From Elioraea tepida (GTDB lineage: Bacteria > Pseudomonadota > Alphaproteobacteria > Acetobacterales > Acetobacteraceae), in NCBI RefSeq assembly GCF_019203965.1, contig NZ_CP076448.1, positions 2,805,001 to 2,869,000 of the forward strand: a stretch of 64,000 nt of DNA, given 5' to 3'. Below the pieces are notes generated by a model. That model was not told where the DNA came from. It made no database searches and was given only the letters and a program-made list of their open reading frames with translations. The position numbers and the translations under genes were made by a program. Below are positions 27,528 to 36,781 of this stretch, in pieces (position 1 is the stretch's first letter; each line of letters begins with the position of its first letter).

Positions 27528-28385
27528 ATGGCACGAGCCCCCGTCGTCACCCGCTTCGCCCCGAGCCCGACGGGGTTTCTCCACCTGGGCCATGCCCATT
27601 CGGCGCTCTTCGCGCACCGGCTCGCGCGCGCCGCCGGCGGGCGTTTCCTGGTACGCATCGAGGATATCGACGCGACCCGCTGCCGTCCCGAATTCACGGA
27701 CGCGATCCTCGAGGACCTCGCCTGGCTCGGCCTCGACTGGGACGGGCCCGTCAGGATCCAGTCGGAGCACATGCGGGAGTATGCCGATGCCATCGCCTCG
27801 CTCGAGGCGCGCGGTCTGCTCTACCCGTGCTTCTGCACCCGCGCGGCGATCGCGCGCGAGATCGCCGCGATCGGCAATGCCCCGCACGGAGCGGACGGGC
27901 CGCTCTACCCTGGCACGTGCCGCACCATCCCCCCTGCCGAGCGGGAGGCGCGGCGTGCGGCCGGCGAGCCGCACGCTCTGCGGCTCGACATGGCGGCCGC
28001 GCTTCGCGCGGTTCCAGGCCCGCTCGCCTTCGAGGAGGTGGGGGATGGGCTGGTCACAGCCGACCCGGGCCCTCTGTTCGGCGACGTGGTGCTCGCGCGC
28101 AAGGACACGCCGGCGAGCTACCATCTCTGCGTCACCCATGACGACGCGGCGCAAGGGGTGACGCTCGTGACGCGCGGGGAGGACCTCAAGCCCGCGACGC
28201 ATCTGCACCGGCTTCTCCAGGCGCTGATGGGCTGGCCGGTGCCGCGTTGGCAGCATCACCGCTTGATCGCCGGTCCGGACGGGCGGCGGCTTGCCAAGCG
28301 CGACCGTGCCGCCACGTTGCGGAGCCTGCGGGAGGCCGGCCACAGCCCGGCCGCCGTTCGGGCCTTGGCCGGTTTCCCCGACTGA
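27528..28385 (+). CDS. gluQ: Glutamyl-Q tRNA(Asp) synthetase
   Basis: GluRS-like enzyme of 285 aa that attaches Glu to the queuosine base at position 34 of tRNA-Asp. It has the catalytic half only: [18 protein letters not shown] (HLGH variant of HIGH), the zinc-binding set CFC with Tyr/Cys in YPGTC, and a degenerate KMSKS as RLAKRD. It lacks the anticodon-binding domain, which explains the short length. Start ATG 27528. Its substrate depends on queuosine in tRNA; tgt and a yhhQ transporter for the Q pathway lie at 34432-36428, so the window holds both ends of the modification. Confidence 0.93.
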   Translation: MARAPVVTRFAPSPTGFLHLGHAHSALFAHRLARAAGGRFLVRIEDIDATRCRPEFTDAILEDLAWLGLDWDGPVRIQSEHMREYADAIASLEARGLLYPCFCTRAAIAREIAAIGNAPHGADGPLYPGTCRTIPPAEREARRAAGEPHALRLDMAAALRAVPGPLAFEEVGDGLVTADPGPLFGDVVLARKDTPASYHLCVTHDDAAQGVTLVTRGEDLKPATHLHRLLQALMGWPVPRWQHHRLIAGPDGRRLAKRDRAATLRSLREAGHSPAAVRALAGFPD

Positions 28386-28391
28386 GGGGCG

Positions 28392-29045
28392 TCAGGCCGC
28401 TGCGGCTTCGGCGGGTTTCGCGTCCGCAGCCGCCGGTTCGACGTCGCGGCCCTGGGCATCCGCCGCCGCCTCCTCCTCGAGCACGCGCACGACCGCCTCG
28501 ACCAGAGCCACCCGCTCGGGGCTCCAGGATGCGAAGGGATGGGCGGGCGGCGCGGGAGTCGCGAGGGCGGTCCCCGCCGCGTCCAACGGCTCCGGCTCCC
28601 GCTGAGGCTCAGCTTCCGCCGCAGCGCTCTCCTGGGCCGACGGTTCGACCGCCTCCGCAGGCTCCGGCAGCCTCGGCTCGGACCGGAGGAGTTCCAGGGC
28701 GGACGGACCGGCCGGCCGAGGGCGACGACGCGCGAGCCCTGCCCCGAGGGCGAACCCAGCGAGCAGGGCGATGGTGGCGATCAGCGGTGGGCCGAGCACG
28801 GGGTCGCGGGCGGCTGCGCCGGTCGCCGCGATCGCCTCTGCCGCGGCGTCGCGGGCGCGCTCCAGAACGGCGGAGGCGGCCTCCAAGGGGCGGCGGTGGA
28901 ACGGCGCCGCCCCATCTTCCGCCCTGGCCTCGTTCCCCGCTTCGAGCAGAAGGAGGAGGGCGAGAGCCGGCACGACCACTCTGCGGAAACCGATTCCCTC
29001 CACGCTCCGCTCCACTGAATGCCGAGTGATGATCCCCAAGGCCAA
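28392..29045 (-). CDS. Membrane-anchored Ala/Glu-rich protein of unknown function
   Basis: A 217-aa protein not recognised. Residues about 21-40 form a hydrophobic stretch ending in a possible signal cleavage site (VVVPALALLLLLEAGNEARAE). A second helix near 88-108 (PPLIATIALLAGFALGAGLA) is followed by RRRPRP, which fits a membrane anchor with a cytoplasmic tail. The tail is Pro/Ala/Glu-rich and probably disordered (EPRLPEPAEAVEPSAQE), then a short helix FASWSPERVALVEAVVRVLEE. Strong codon bias with many Ala/Glu codons supports a real gene. It ends 6 nt from the gluQ stop. The first codon may be one of several upstream Met/Val. Confidence 0.55.
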   Translation of the reverse strand: MALGIITRHSVERSVEGIGFRRVVVPALALLLLLEAGNEARAEDGAAPFHRRPLEAASAVLERARDAAAEAIAATGAAARDPVLGPPLIATIALLAGFALGAGLARRRPRPAGPSALELLRSEPRLPEPAEAVEPSAQESAAAEAEPQREPEPLDAAGTALATPAPPAHPFASWSPERVALVEAVVRVLEEEAAADAQGRDVEPAAADAKPAEAAAA

Positions 29046-29099
29046 TGGAACGGTGGCGCGGAAACCTCACCGTTCGGTTACAGCCGCTGCCGCAGCCGC

Positions 29100-29981
29100 T
29101 TAGCCGCCCTGGTCGAGCCCGGCGCGCAGCCGCTCCGCCCCCCGCCCGGGCGGGATCAGCCCGAGCCTCAGGAAGAGGTCGATCAGCACAAGGGTGACGT
29201 TGAACTTGAACCGGTCGGTCTCGCGAACGGCTCTCGCCACCTCCTCGATCGGCCAGAGCTCGAACCGCGCCACCTCGTTGTCATTCGGGCGCGGGACGAA
29301 ACCCTCGGGCAGGTCGAGGTCATAGACGTGCAGCGTGTCGCGCCGCATCCCACGCGCACAGCCCGGGATGTCCCAGGCCATCACGTAGCTGATCCTCGCC
29401 ACCTTTCGTGCCGTGGCGGCGAGGGCAGGCGGGATCGAGGCCTCCTCGGCCGCCTCCTTCACGAGCGTCTCATCCGGCCCGAGCCCGGCCGGAATTCCTC
29501 CCGCGACGATATGGTCGAGCTTGCCGGGCTCGACCGACTTGTCCGCTGCCCGAACCGCGACCCAGAGGAAGAGCCCATCGCCGCGTCGGACGAGGCCGTT
29601 GACGTGGACCCCTTCAGCGCGGATGCCGAAGGCCGGAACCGCACAGCGGTCGAGGGTGGCGAGCGAGGGCCCGTCCGGGTCGGCGCGCACGTCGTAGAGC
29701 TCCTCCCTGGGGCGGGGGATCAGCCCGGCACGGACGAGGTCGGTGACCACCGCCTCGAGCGCCCGGGACCGGGCGTGGGGCGTCCTGAGGCGCCGCGCGA
29801 GCGACACGCCGCGCGCGTCGAAGTGGAAGTCGGCGGGGCGGAAGGTAAGGGCGCGCAGCACCTCGGGCCCGACCCAGCCGACCTGCCTCCCCCCGATCAG
29901 GAAGGGCTCGAAGCCCGCCGGAGAGGGGAGGTCGTTGCAGCGGGCGATATGCCGCCAAAAGGGCGCGATGTCGTCGGTCAT
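29100..29981 (-). CDS. NUDIX hydrolase with DUF4743 domain
   Basis: A 293-aa protein. The N-terminal DUF4743 region (FWRHIARCNDLPSPAGFEPFLIGGRQVGWV) is followed by a NUDIX fold, as in plant and bacterial thiamine-diphosphate phosphatase-like NUDIX proteins. The NUDIX box is AGLGPDETLVKEAAEEASI: the catalytic Glu residues are present, but the usual Arg of REUXEEXGU is Lys. Residues DNEVARFELWPIEEVARAVRE and the C-terminal FKFNVTLVLIDLFLRLGLIPP match the family. The start ATG at 29981 was chosen because the open frame upstream (to 30026) is Arg/Pro-rich. Likely hydrolyses damaged or unwanted diphosphates, possibly oxidised thiamine diphosphate. Divergent from the ABC exporter. Confidence 0.85.
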   Translation of the reverse strand: MTDDIAPFWRHIARCNDLPSPAGFEPFLIGGRQVGWVGPEVLRALTFRPADFHFDARGVSLARRLRTPHARSRALEAVVTDLVRAGLIPRPREELYDVRADPDGPSLATLDRCAVPAFGIRAEGVHVNGLVRRGDGLFLWVAVRAADKSVEPGKLDHIVAGGIPAGLGPDETLVKEAAEEASIPPALAATARKVARISYVMAWDIPGCARGMRRDTLHVYDLDLPEGFVPRPNDNEVARFELWPIEEVARAVRETDRFKFNVTLVLIDLFLRLGLIPPGRGAERLRAGLDQGG

Positions 29982-30085
29982 GGCGCCCGAGCCTCGCACG
30001 GGCCGCTCTGGCCTGCCATGCCGCATCCAGGGATTTGCCCCCGCGCCCGGCGCACGACATAACGCTCAGTGAGAACGGAGCCATC

Positions 30086-31933
30086 GTGACACGACCCTCC
30101 CCGCCGCACGGCGCGGCCGCCGCGCCGCCGGTCAGGCCCCATCTCGAGACATTGCGGCAGCTTCTCCCCTATCTCTGGCCGGAGGGGGAGGTCGGCGTGC
30201 GCGCGCGCGTGGTGGCGGCTCTCGTCTCCCTCGTCCTGGCCAAGGTCGCGACCGTCTATGTTCCGGTGATCCTCGCCGCTTCGGTCGATGCGCTCTCGCC
30301 GCGCGAGGGGAGCGAGGCGGTCGCCGCCGTGCCGGTCGCGCTCGTCCTCGGCTACGGGGTGATCCGGCTTGCCGCCTCGCTGTTCCAGGAGCTGCGCGAC
30401 GCGGTGTTCTCGGCTGTGGCGCAGCAGGCCGTGCGCCGCGTCGCGCATGCGACCTTCGAGCACCTGCATGCGCTGTCACTCCGCTTCCATCTCGACCGGC
30501 AGACGGGCGGGCTCGCGCGCGCGATCGAGCGCGGCACCACAGGGATCGACACGGTGCTCCGCTTCGCCCTGTTCTCGACCCTGCCCACCCTGTTCGAAAT
30601 CGCGCTCGCGACGGCGGTGCTCTGGGGCGCGCTCGGCGCGGCTTACGCGGCCGTGGTCTTCGTCACCCTCGCTCTCTACGTCGGCTTCACGCTCGCCTTC
30701 ACCGAATGGCGCGTGCGGTTCCGCCGCACCATGAACGAGACCGACCAGGACGCCTCGACCAAGGCGATCGACAGCCTGCTCAACTTCGAGACCGTCAAGT
30801 ACTTCGGCAACGAGGCGCACGAGGCGCGCCGGTTCGACGAGGCGCTCGCGCGCTACGAGCGCGCGGCGGTGAAGAACCAGGTGACCCTCAATGCGCTCAA
30901 CTTCGGCCAGGCGACGATCATCGCGCTCGGCCTCACGGTCATCATGCTGATGGCGGCGCACGGCGTCGCGGCCGGCACGCTCACGGTCGGCCAGTTCGTG
31001 ATGGCCAATGTGTTCCTGATCCAGCTCTACGCGCCGCTGAACTTCCTCGGCTTCGCCTATCGCGAGATCAAGCAGGGCCTCGTCGACATGGAGGCGATGT
31101 TCCGCCTACTCTCGGTCGAGCGCGAGGTGGCGGATCCTCCCGGGGCGAAGCCGCTCGTCGTCACGGCGGGCGAGGTGCGATTTGAGAACGTGCGCTTCTC
31201 CTACCGGCCCGATCGCGGCATCCTCGACGGCGTCTCCTTCACCGTTCCTGCGGGCCGGACGGTTGCGATCGTCGGGCCGTCGGGGGCAGGAAAGAGCACG
31301 ATCTCGCGCCTGCTGTTCCGCTTCTACGATCCGCAGGAAGGCCGGGTGCTGATCGACGGCCAGGACATCCGGACGGTGACGCAGGCCTCCGTCCGCGCCG
31401 CGATCGGCATCGTTCCGCAGGACACGGTGCTGTTCAACGAGACGATCGCCTACAACATCCGCTACGGCCGGATCGACGCGACCGACGCCGAGGTCGAGGA
31501 GGCGGCGCGTCTTGCCCGCATCCACGACTTCGTGATGTCGCTCCCGGAACGGTACGCCACGCGGGTGGGCGAGCGCGGCCTCAAGCTCTCGGGCGGCGAG
31601 AAGCAGCGCGTGGCGATCGCGCGCACCATCCTCAAGAACCCGCCGATCCTGCTGTTCGACGAGGCAACCAGCGCGCTCGACAGCCGAACCGAGCGGCAAA
31701 TCCAGGCGAACCTGCGCGAACTTTCGCGCAACCGCACCACGATCGTGATCGCGCATCGCCTCTCGACGGTGGTCGATGCCGACGAGATCCTCGTGCTCGA
31801 GTCGGGGAAGATCGTCGAGCGCGGCAGGCACGACGCGCTGCTCGCGAAAGACGGGCTCTATGCGGCGATGTGGCGCCGCCAGGCCAAGGAGCACGACAAG
31901 ACGGCGGAGGCGAGCGCCGAGGCGGCGGAGTAG
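30086..31933 (+). CDS. Atm1-type ABC exporter
   Basis: Half-size ABC transporter (fused membrane and ATPase domain), 615 aa from the GTG at 30086, which has CGGAG upstream. Six membrane helices occupy about residues 30-310, including the segment ETDQDASTKAIDSLLNFETVKYFGNE, diagnostic of the Atm1/HMT1 subfamily. The nucleotide-binding domain has Walker A GPSGAGKST, signature LSGGEKQR, Walker B ILLFDEAT and H-loop VIAHRLST. Atm1 homologues export glutathione persulfide or metal-glutathione conjugates and help iron-sulfur assembly and metal tolerance. A TTG start at 30035 would add 17 residues without support. Confidence 0.93.
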   Translation: MTRPSPPHGAAAAPPVRPHLETLRQLLPYLWPEGEVGVRARVVAALVSLVLAKVATVYVPVILAASVDALSPREGSEAVAAVPVALVLGYGVIRLAASLFQELRDAVFSAVAQQAVRRVAHATFEHLHALSLRFHLDRQTGGLARAIERGTTGIDTVLRFALFSTLPTLFEIALATAVLWGALGAAYAAVVFVTLALYVGFTLAFTEWRVRFRRTMNETDQDASTKAIDSLLNFETVKYFGNEAHEARRFDEALARYERAAVKNQVTLNALNFGQATIIALGLTVIMLMAAHGVAAGTLTVGQFVMANVFLIQLYAPLNFLGFAYREIKQGLVDMEAMFRLLSVEREVADPPGAKPLVVTAGEVRFENVRFSYRPDRGILDGVSFTVPAGRTVAIVGPSGAGKSTISRLLFRFYDPQEGRVLIDGQDIRTVTQASVRAAIGIVPQDTVLFNETIAYNIRYGRIDATDAEVEEAARLARIHDFVMSLPERYATRVGERGLKLSGGEKQRVAIARTILKNPPILLFDEATSALDSRTERQIQANLRELSRNRTTIVIAHRLSTVVDADEILVLESGKIVERGRHDALLAKDGLYAAMWRRQAKEHDKTAEASAEAAE

Positions 31934-31937
31934 ACGC

Positions 31938-32936
31938 TCACGGCACGAGCACGAGCGCACCCGAGACCGCCCCGGCGCGCAGGCGCGCGAGCGCCTCGTT
32001 CGCCGCCTCGAGCGGCAGCGTTTCGACCGTCGTGCGCACCGGAACGCGCGGCGCAAGGCGCAGGAATTCGATCCCGTCGGCTCGGGTGAGGTTGGCGACC
32101 GAGCGGATCACCCGCTCGCCCCAGAGGTCGGCGTAAGGGAAGCCCGGGATGTCGCTCATGTGGATCCCGGCGCAGACGACCACCCCGCCACGCTCCACCG
32201 TCTTGAGCGCCGCCGGCACGAGAGCGCCGACGGGGGCGAAGATGATGGCAGCGTCGAGCGGAACCGGCGGGCTCTCGTCCGACCCGCCCGCCCAAACGGC
32301 GCCGAGGCTTCGGGCAAAGTCCTGCGCTTCCCGGTCGCCCGGGCGGGTGAAGGCGAAGACCTCGCGGCCCTCGTGGCGCGCCTCCTGGGCGACGATATGG
32401 GCCGCCGCGCCGAAGCCCCACAGGCCGAGGCGACGCGCCTCCCCCGCCATCCGCAGCGCGCGGTGGCCGATCAGCCCCGCACAGAGCAGGGGGGCGGCTT
32501 CGACATCGGTGTAGCCGTCAGGGATCGGCAGGCAGAATCGTGCATCCGCCACCGCATGCTCGGCATAGCCGCCGTCGAGGTGCCAGCCGGTGAAGCGCGC
32601 CTCCGCGCACAGGTTCTCCCGCCCCGTACGGCAGAAGTGGCAGCGGCCGCAGGTCATGCCGAGCCAGGGAATGCCCACCCGGTCCCCCACTGCGAGCGTG
32701 TCCACCCCCTCGCCGAGCGCCTCGACCCTGCCGACGATCTCATGACCGGGAACGATCTCCCGACGTTGCGGGGGGAGCTCGCCATCCACCACGTGCAGGT
32801 CGGTGCGGCAGACGGCACAGGCGGAGACCCGAACGCGCACCTGCCCCGGCCCGGGCTTCGGCACCTCGCGGCAGACGAGTCGCAGCGGGCTCCGCGGTGC
32901 ATCAAGCACCATGGCGCGGGAAAGGCCGGCGCTCAT
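31938..32936 (-). CDS. Zinc-dependent alcohol dehydrogenase family protein
   Basis: MDR-type alcohol dehydrogenase of 332 aa. Catalytic zinc ligands: Cys in CAVCRTDLH and His in PGHEIVG. The structural zinc site is CGRCHFCRTGRENLC. The NAD-binding glycine motif GLWGFGAAAH is followed by a Rossmann beta strand. VDGELPPQRREIVPGHEIVGRVEALG is typical of the AdhA/AdhP subgroup. The start ATG 32936 is followed by SAGLSRAMVLDAPRSPLRL, the normal N-terminus. Substrate probably an aliphatic or aryl alcohol, not predictable. Convergent with the ABC exporter with 4 nt between stops. Confidence 0.9.
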   Translation of the reverse strand: MSAGLSRAMVLDAPRSPLRLVCREVPKPGPGQVRVRVSACAVCRTDLHVVDGELPPQRREIVPGHEIVGRVEALGEGVDTLAVGDRVGIPWLGMTCGRCHFCRTGRENLCAEARFTGWHLDGGYAEHAVADARFCLPIPDGYTDVEAAPLLCAGLIGHRALRMAGEARRLGLWGFGAAAHIVAQEARHEGREVFAFTRPGDREAQDFARSLGAVWAGGSDESPPVPLDAAIIFAPVGALVPAALKTVERGGVVVCAGIHMSDIPGFPYADLWGERVIRSVANLTRADGIEFLRLAPRVPVRTTVETLPLEAANEALARLRAGAVSGALVLVP

Positions 32937-33038
32937 TGGGCAACCATGCCATGGGTCGCCCCTCGCTGTCGCGGCGTCCGGGGGTTTATCGACCGCGTTT
33001 CCGTCCCCATGTCCCTCGCTAGGCAAGGAGGAAGGGGC

Positions 33039-33287
33039 ATGCAGTTCGACCCCAAGGGCAATGCACCGGCTGATCTGAGCCACGCCGGCTCAGTGGTGGA
33101 TCAGGCGATCGCCTACATGATGGAACAGCGCATCGGCACGCTCTCGGCCGCCTCTGCCCTGCTCGGCGGCGCGCTCGGGCTCCTGTCGCGCTCGATGAGC
33201 GACGAGGCGATCGTCCAGGTGCTCAACAACGCGATCGCCTCGGTGAAGGCGGGCGAGCTCCGCGCCGACGGGGAGGGGCAGGGCTGA
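33039..33287 (+). CDS. Small protein of unknown function
   Basis: An 82-aa soluble protein, not recognised. ATG at 33039 with AAGGAGGAAGGGG upstream. Helical: QAIAYMMEQRIGTLSAASALLGGALGLLSRSMSDEAIVQVLNNAIASVKAGELRAD. The Gly/Ala/Leu centre could be a short membrane-associated helix. The excellent ribosome site and uniform codon bias argue it is real. Confidence 0.6.
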   Translation: MQFDPKGNAPADLSHAGSVVDQAIAYMMEQRIGTLSAASALLGGALGLLSRSMSDEAIVQVLNNAIASVKAGELRADGEGQG

Positions 33288-33294
33288 GGCCCCC

Positions 33295-33813
33295 TCACCC
33301 GATATGCCACACTGAGCCCGTGAAGCCTGCGGCGACCACGCCGAGCCCCCCTTGCACCTGGGGGGCGTCAACGAGAGCGCGGCCGATCGCGGGAAGGCTC
33401 GTCGGCACCTCGTGTCGGCTCGTGAAATACGTCCCCCTCCCGCCGATCCCAAAGAGCTGCCATGGCCGACACTCGACCGAGACGATCTGGACGCCGACCA
33501 GGGCGGCGAAGGCGCCGACCTGGACGATCGAGAACTGGGCGCCGTGGATGTCCCTCAGCGCGAAGGTGCAGTCGAGCGGCGCGTAGGCGAGCTCGTCGAT
33601 CGGCGTCGCCACAGCATCCCGGTTGCTCAGGCGCCGGACGATCTCCGACCAGGGGATGCTGAGCGTTCCGCCGATGCTTCCCCCTGCCGCCGCACCGCCA
33701 GCGAGGGCAAGGAAGAGCGGCCTCCGCCGGCCGAGCTCCGGCGCCGTGAACTGAAGGATGTAGCCGCCCGCGGCGAGAACCACGCCTCCGCCGAGCTGCG
33801 CCACGATCGCCAT
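33295..33813 (-). CDS. Predicted membrane protein of unknown function
   Basis: A 172-aa protein. Two N-terminal hydrophobic segments are seen ([17 protein letters not shown] and [18 protein letters not shown]), and a third around residues 100-120 ([18 protein letters not shown]). The C-terminal end ([27 protein letters not shown]) is likely extracytoplasmic. I cannot place it in a family. It ends 7 nt from the stop of the small protein at 33039, and is followed upstream by a 232-nt gap before rpmB in which I see nothing. Confidence 0.5.
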   Translation of the reverse strand: MAIVAQLGGGVVLAAGGYILQFTAPELGRRRPLFLALAGGAAAGGSIGGTLSIPWSEIVRRLSNRDAVATPIDELAYAPLDCTFALRDIHGAQFSIVQVGAFAALVGVQIVSVECRPWQLFGIGGRGTYFTSRHEVPTSLPAIGRALVDAPQVQGGLGVVAAGFTGSVWHIG

Positions 33814-34045
33814 GCGCCACCGGCGCGACGTGGTTTCCCACCAGCCCCAACGCCCTCCGCGTCGCTGGGTGCCTCACGAACCGCCCGGCACGATACCCGA
33901 GGTTGGCAAAGAAGTGTGTGAAACGGCACACCCGATCCTGCTGCGCCGCATCTTGACCGCCAGGCGCGCCGCCGATAGCAGAGAAAGCCTCGCGCAGGCG
34001 GCATTCCGTGCCGCCGGGCCGATTTTTCGTGGAAGGAAGGGTGGC

Positions 34046-34339
34046 ATGGCGCGTCGCTGCGGCGTCACGGGCAAGGGTGTGCTGACCGGCAACAATGTCA
34101 GCCACGCCAACAACAAGACGAGGCGCCGGTTCCTGCCGAACCTGCAGATGGCCTCGATGATGTCGGAGCTGCTCGGCACGACGATCCGCCTGCGGCTCAC
34201 GCCGCGCGGGATCCGCACCATCGAGCACAATGGCGGCATCGACGCCTGGCTTCTCGGCACGCCTGACCGCAAGCTCACCGCGGAGGCCCGCGCGCTGAAG
34301 CGCCGGCTCGAGCGCGCCAAGGCCCGGAAAGCGGCCTGA
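34046..34339 (+). CDS. rpmB: 50S ribosomal protein L28
   Basis: A 97-aa ribosomal protein of the large subunit. Starts [24 protein letters not shown], the standard L28 N-terminus, then [11 protein letters not shown] and the C-terminal helix. Two or three Cys would be expected in zinc-type L28; only one (RRCGVTG) remains, as in most proteobacteria. The ATG at 34046 follows GGAAGGAAGGG. It is closed by an intrinsic terminator 30 nt past the stop, so it is monocistronic. Confidence 0.97.
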   Translation: MARRCGVTGKGVLTGNNVSHANNKTRRRFLPNLQMASMMSELLGTTIRLRLTPRGIRTIEHNGGIDAWLLGTPDRKLTAEARALKRRLERAKARKAA

Positions 34340-34369
34340 TGCCCTGCCGCTCGGGGCGGCACCGCCGAG

Positions 34370-34393
34370 GGCCCGCTTCGGCGGGCCTTTTTT
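34370..34393 (+). terminator. Intrinsic terminator of rpmB
   Basis: A 7-bp GC stem GGCCCGC-TTCG-GCGGGCC closed by a UUCG tetraloop, followed by TTTTTT. A textbook Rho-independent terminator and the clearest in the window. Confidence 0.93.
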
Positions 34394-34431
34394 CTTGCCC
34401 TGCCTGAGCAGACTGCCCGGCCCCAGGCGCG

Positions 34432-35208
34432 ATGCTGCCCCTCTCCCCGTCCGCCCTCGTCTCCGCCCTGAACGCCCTGCCCCCCGATGCGGTCTGGGTG
34501 ATGATGGTGGTCGCGGCCTTCGGGTCCGTGCTCGGCATGCTCGCCGCGTTCGGCCGCGCAGGCGTGACGGTGTTCGTCGCGGTGGCGGTGCTTGCTGCGA
34601 ACCTTCAGGTGCTGAAGGTCGTTCCCTTCGTGCTCCTGCCGGGGCCGGTGGCGGAGGGGACGGTGGTGTTCGCCGCGACCTTCCTCGCCACCGACATCCT
34701 GACCGAGCACTACGGTGCGGCCGCGGCGCGTGAGGCGGTTTGGCTCGGCTTCGCCGCCCACCTTCTGATGACGGTGCTGATGCTGCTCGCGCTCGGCTAC
34801 CGCCCGCTCGATGCCGAAGCGGCAGGCGAGGGCCTCGCTTGGGCCCTGCCGTTCCATGACCATCTCGCCGCCCTGTTCACGCCCGCGCCGGCTCTCTTCG
34901 CCGCCGGAATGACGAGCTATCTCGCGAGCCAGCTCCTCGACATCCGGCTCTTCCTCGCCATCCGGGCGGTGACGGGAGCCCGCGCGCTTTGGCTGCGCAA
35001 CACCGCCTCGACGGCGGCGAGCGCTCTCATAGACAACACCCTGTTCTCAACGCTCGCCTTCGTCGTGTTCGCCGATACGCCGGTCGGCTGGGGCGAGCTC
35101 TGGCGAACCTACATCCTCGGCACCTGGCTCGTGCGGGTCGGGCTCGCGGTGCTCGATACGCCAGCGATGTATCTCGCGGGGCGGCTCCTGCCGGAGCGGA
35201 GGCGGTGA
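34432..35208 (+). CDS. yhhQ: Queuosine precursor transporter (YhhQ/VUT family)
   Basis: Inner-membrane protein of 258 aa with six or seven helices. Family motifs: FAATFLATDILTEHYGAAAAREAVWLGF, where the TDILTEHYG signature is diagnostic, and ASQLLDIRLFLAIRAVTG plus LRNTASTAASALIDNTLF. YhhQ imports preQ0/preQ1 for queuosine synthesis. Its stop shares one base with the start of tgt (TGATG), so the two are translationally coupled, strong contextual support. Start ATG 34432 just after the rpmB terminator, probably with its own promoter. Confidence 0.92.
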   Translation: MLPLSPSALVSALNALPPDAVWVMMVVAAFGSVLGMLAAFGRAGVTVFVAVAVLAANLQVLKVVPFVLLPGPVAEGTVVFAATFLATDILTEHYGAAAAREAVWLGFAAHLLMTVLMLLALGYRPLDAEAAGEGLAWALPFHDHLAALFTPAPALFAAGMTSYLASQLLDIRLFLAIRAVTGARALWLRNTASTAASALIDNTLFSTLAFVVFADTPVGWGELWRTYILGTWLVRVGLAVLDTPAMYLAGRLLPERRR

Positions 35209-36428
35209 TGAGCGTCCGCTATCCGGCGCATCGCTTCACAGTCACCGCGCGCGACCCGGCCACGCGGGCCCGCGCGGGCGTGCTCGAGACGCCGCACGGG
35301 GCGGTCGAGACGCCTGCCTTCGTGCTCTGCGCCACGCGCGGGGCGCTGAAGGCGGCGACGATGGAGGAGGCGCGCTCGCTCGGCGCCACGCTTGTGCTCG
35401 GCAACACCTATCATCTGATGCTCGCCCCTGGCGCGGAGGCGGTCGGGCGGCTCGGCGGGCTCGCGCGGATGACGGGCTGGCACGGCCCCACCCTGACCGA
35501 CAGCGGCGGGTTCCAGATCTTCTCGATGGGCCATGGCGGCGTCGCTGCCGAAATCAAGGGCAGCCGCTCCGGCACGCCGGCTCCAACATTGATCCGGATC
35601 GACGAACAGGGGGCGACCTTCCGCTCCTATCTCGACGGCTCGGTGCACCAGCTCTCGCCCGAAGGGTCGCTCGCCGCCCAGGCCGCGATCGGCGCCGATC
35701 TCGTCGTCGTGCTCGACGAGTGCACTCCGTTCCACGCCACACGTGACTATGTCGAGCGCGCGCTTGCCCGAACCATGCGCTGGTCGCGCCGGTCGCTCGC
35801 TGCCTTCGACGCGGCGGGGGGGCGGGGCAGTGCCGGGCCGCAGGCGCTCATCGGCATCGCCGGCGGCCATGTGCACGAGGACCTGCGCCGGGCCGCGGCG
35901 GAGTTCGTCAACGGCGAGGACTTCTTCGGGCACGCGATCGGCGATTCCTTGGGCGGCACGCGCGAGGAGATGCACGCGATCGTCGCCTTCCAGGCGCCGC
36001 TTCTCCGCCCCGACCGGCCGATCCACCTGCTCGGCATCGGCCAGGTCGCCGACATCTGGCACGGTGTCGCGCACGGGATCGACACGTTCGACTGCGTGCA
36101 CCCCACCCGGATCGCCCGCCACGGCGGGGCGCTCGTCCGCGCTGGCGTCGAGGACACAGGCGGGCGCGACCACCTCAACCTCCGCAACGCCCGCTTCCGC
36201 GACGACCCGCGCCCGATCGAGGAGGGGTGCGATTGCCCGGCATGCTCGTCGGGGCTCTCGCGTGCCTATCTGCACCACCTGCTCAAGCTTGACGAGCTCG
36301 CCGCCCTGCTCCTCATCACGCGCCACAACATCCGCTTCATGATGCGGCTGATGGCCGCGGTGCGTGCGGCGATCGCGGCCGGCAGGGTGCGCGAGGAGGC
36401 CGCCGCCTGGGGGGTCAGGCTCGGATGA
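35208..36428 (+). CDS. tgt: tRNA-guanine transglycosylase
   Basis: Exchanges G34 for preQ1 in tRNAs with GUN anticodons, 406 aa. The active-site Asp is in LTDSGGFQIFSM; the second catalytic Asp sits in FDCVHPTRIARH. Zinc is bound by CDCPAC plus a later Cys/His, as in LKLDEL. TPAFVLCATRGALK and GNTYHLMLAPG are conserved substrate-binding segments. Unlike many Tgt proteins, the TVGTxxxV version of the first motif is VLCATRG. Coupled to yhhQ (1-nt overlap) and to lrgA (4-nt overlap). Provides the Q base that GluQ-RS (27528) glutamylates. Confidence 0.96.
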   Translation: MSVRYPAHRFTVTARDPATRARAGVLETPHGAVETPAFVLCATRGALKAATMEEARSLGATLVLGNTYHLMLAPGAEAVGRLGGLARMTGWHGPTLTDSGGFQIFSMGHGGVAAEIKGSRSGTPAPTLIRIDEQGATFRSYLDGSVHQLSPEGSLAAQAAIGADLVVVLDECTPFHATRDYVERALARTMRWSRRSLAAFDAAGGRGSAGPQALIGIAGGHVHEDLRRAAAEFVNGEDFFGHAIGDSLGGTREEMHAIVAFQAPLLRPDRPIHLLGIGQVADIWHGVAHGIDTFDCVHPTRIARHGGALVRAGVEDTGGRDHLNLRNARFRDDPRPIEEGCDCPACSSGLSRAYLHHLLKLDELAALLLITRHNIRFMMRLMAAVRAAIAAGRVREEAAAWGVRLG

Positions 36429-36781
36429 TCGGGGCGTTCACAGGGCTGCTTGCCTGCCAGCTCGCCGGAGAGATCGTTGTGCGCGCCACCGGGCTGCCCC
36501 TGCCCGGCCCGATCCTCGGCATGCTCCTTCTCTTTCTCTTCCTGCTCTGGCGCGGCGGTGAGGTGCCGGCGCCGCTCGCAGCCGTGGCAGACGGGCTGTT
36601 GCGTCACCTCGGCCTTCTCTTCGTCCCGGCGGGCGTGGGCGTGATCGCGCATCTCGGCCTTCTCGCCGAGGCGCTGCTCCCCATTGCGCTCGCCGTGAGC
36701 ATCGGCACGCTCGTGGCGATCGCGTTCACGGGGCGGCTGATGCAAGCGCTGGCGCGGCGGTTCGGAGACGAGCGGCGATGA
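36425..36781 (+). CDS. lrgA: CidA/LrgA family membrane protein
   Basis: A 118-aa holin-like inner-membrane protein with four helices. The core GLPLPGPILGMLLLFLFLLW matches the family motif PxPGxxxGMxLLF. LRHLGLLFVPAGVGVIAHLGLL is the second conserved block. LrgA/CidA form oligomers that affect murein hydrolase release or, in some bacteria, pyruvate uptake. Its start overlaps the tgt stop by 4 nt and its end overlaps lrgB by 4 nt. Linking lrgAB to the queuosine genes is unusual and has no known functional reason. Confidence 0.9.
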   Translation: MIGAFTGLLACQLAGEIVVRATGLPLPGPILGMLLLFLFLLWRGGEVPAPLAAVADGLLRHLGLLFVPAGVGVIAHLGLLAEALLPIALAVSIGTLVAIAFTGRLMQALARRFGDERR

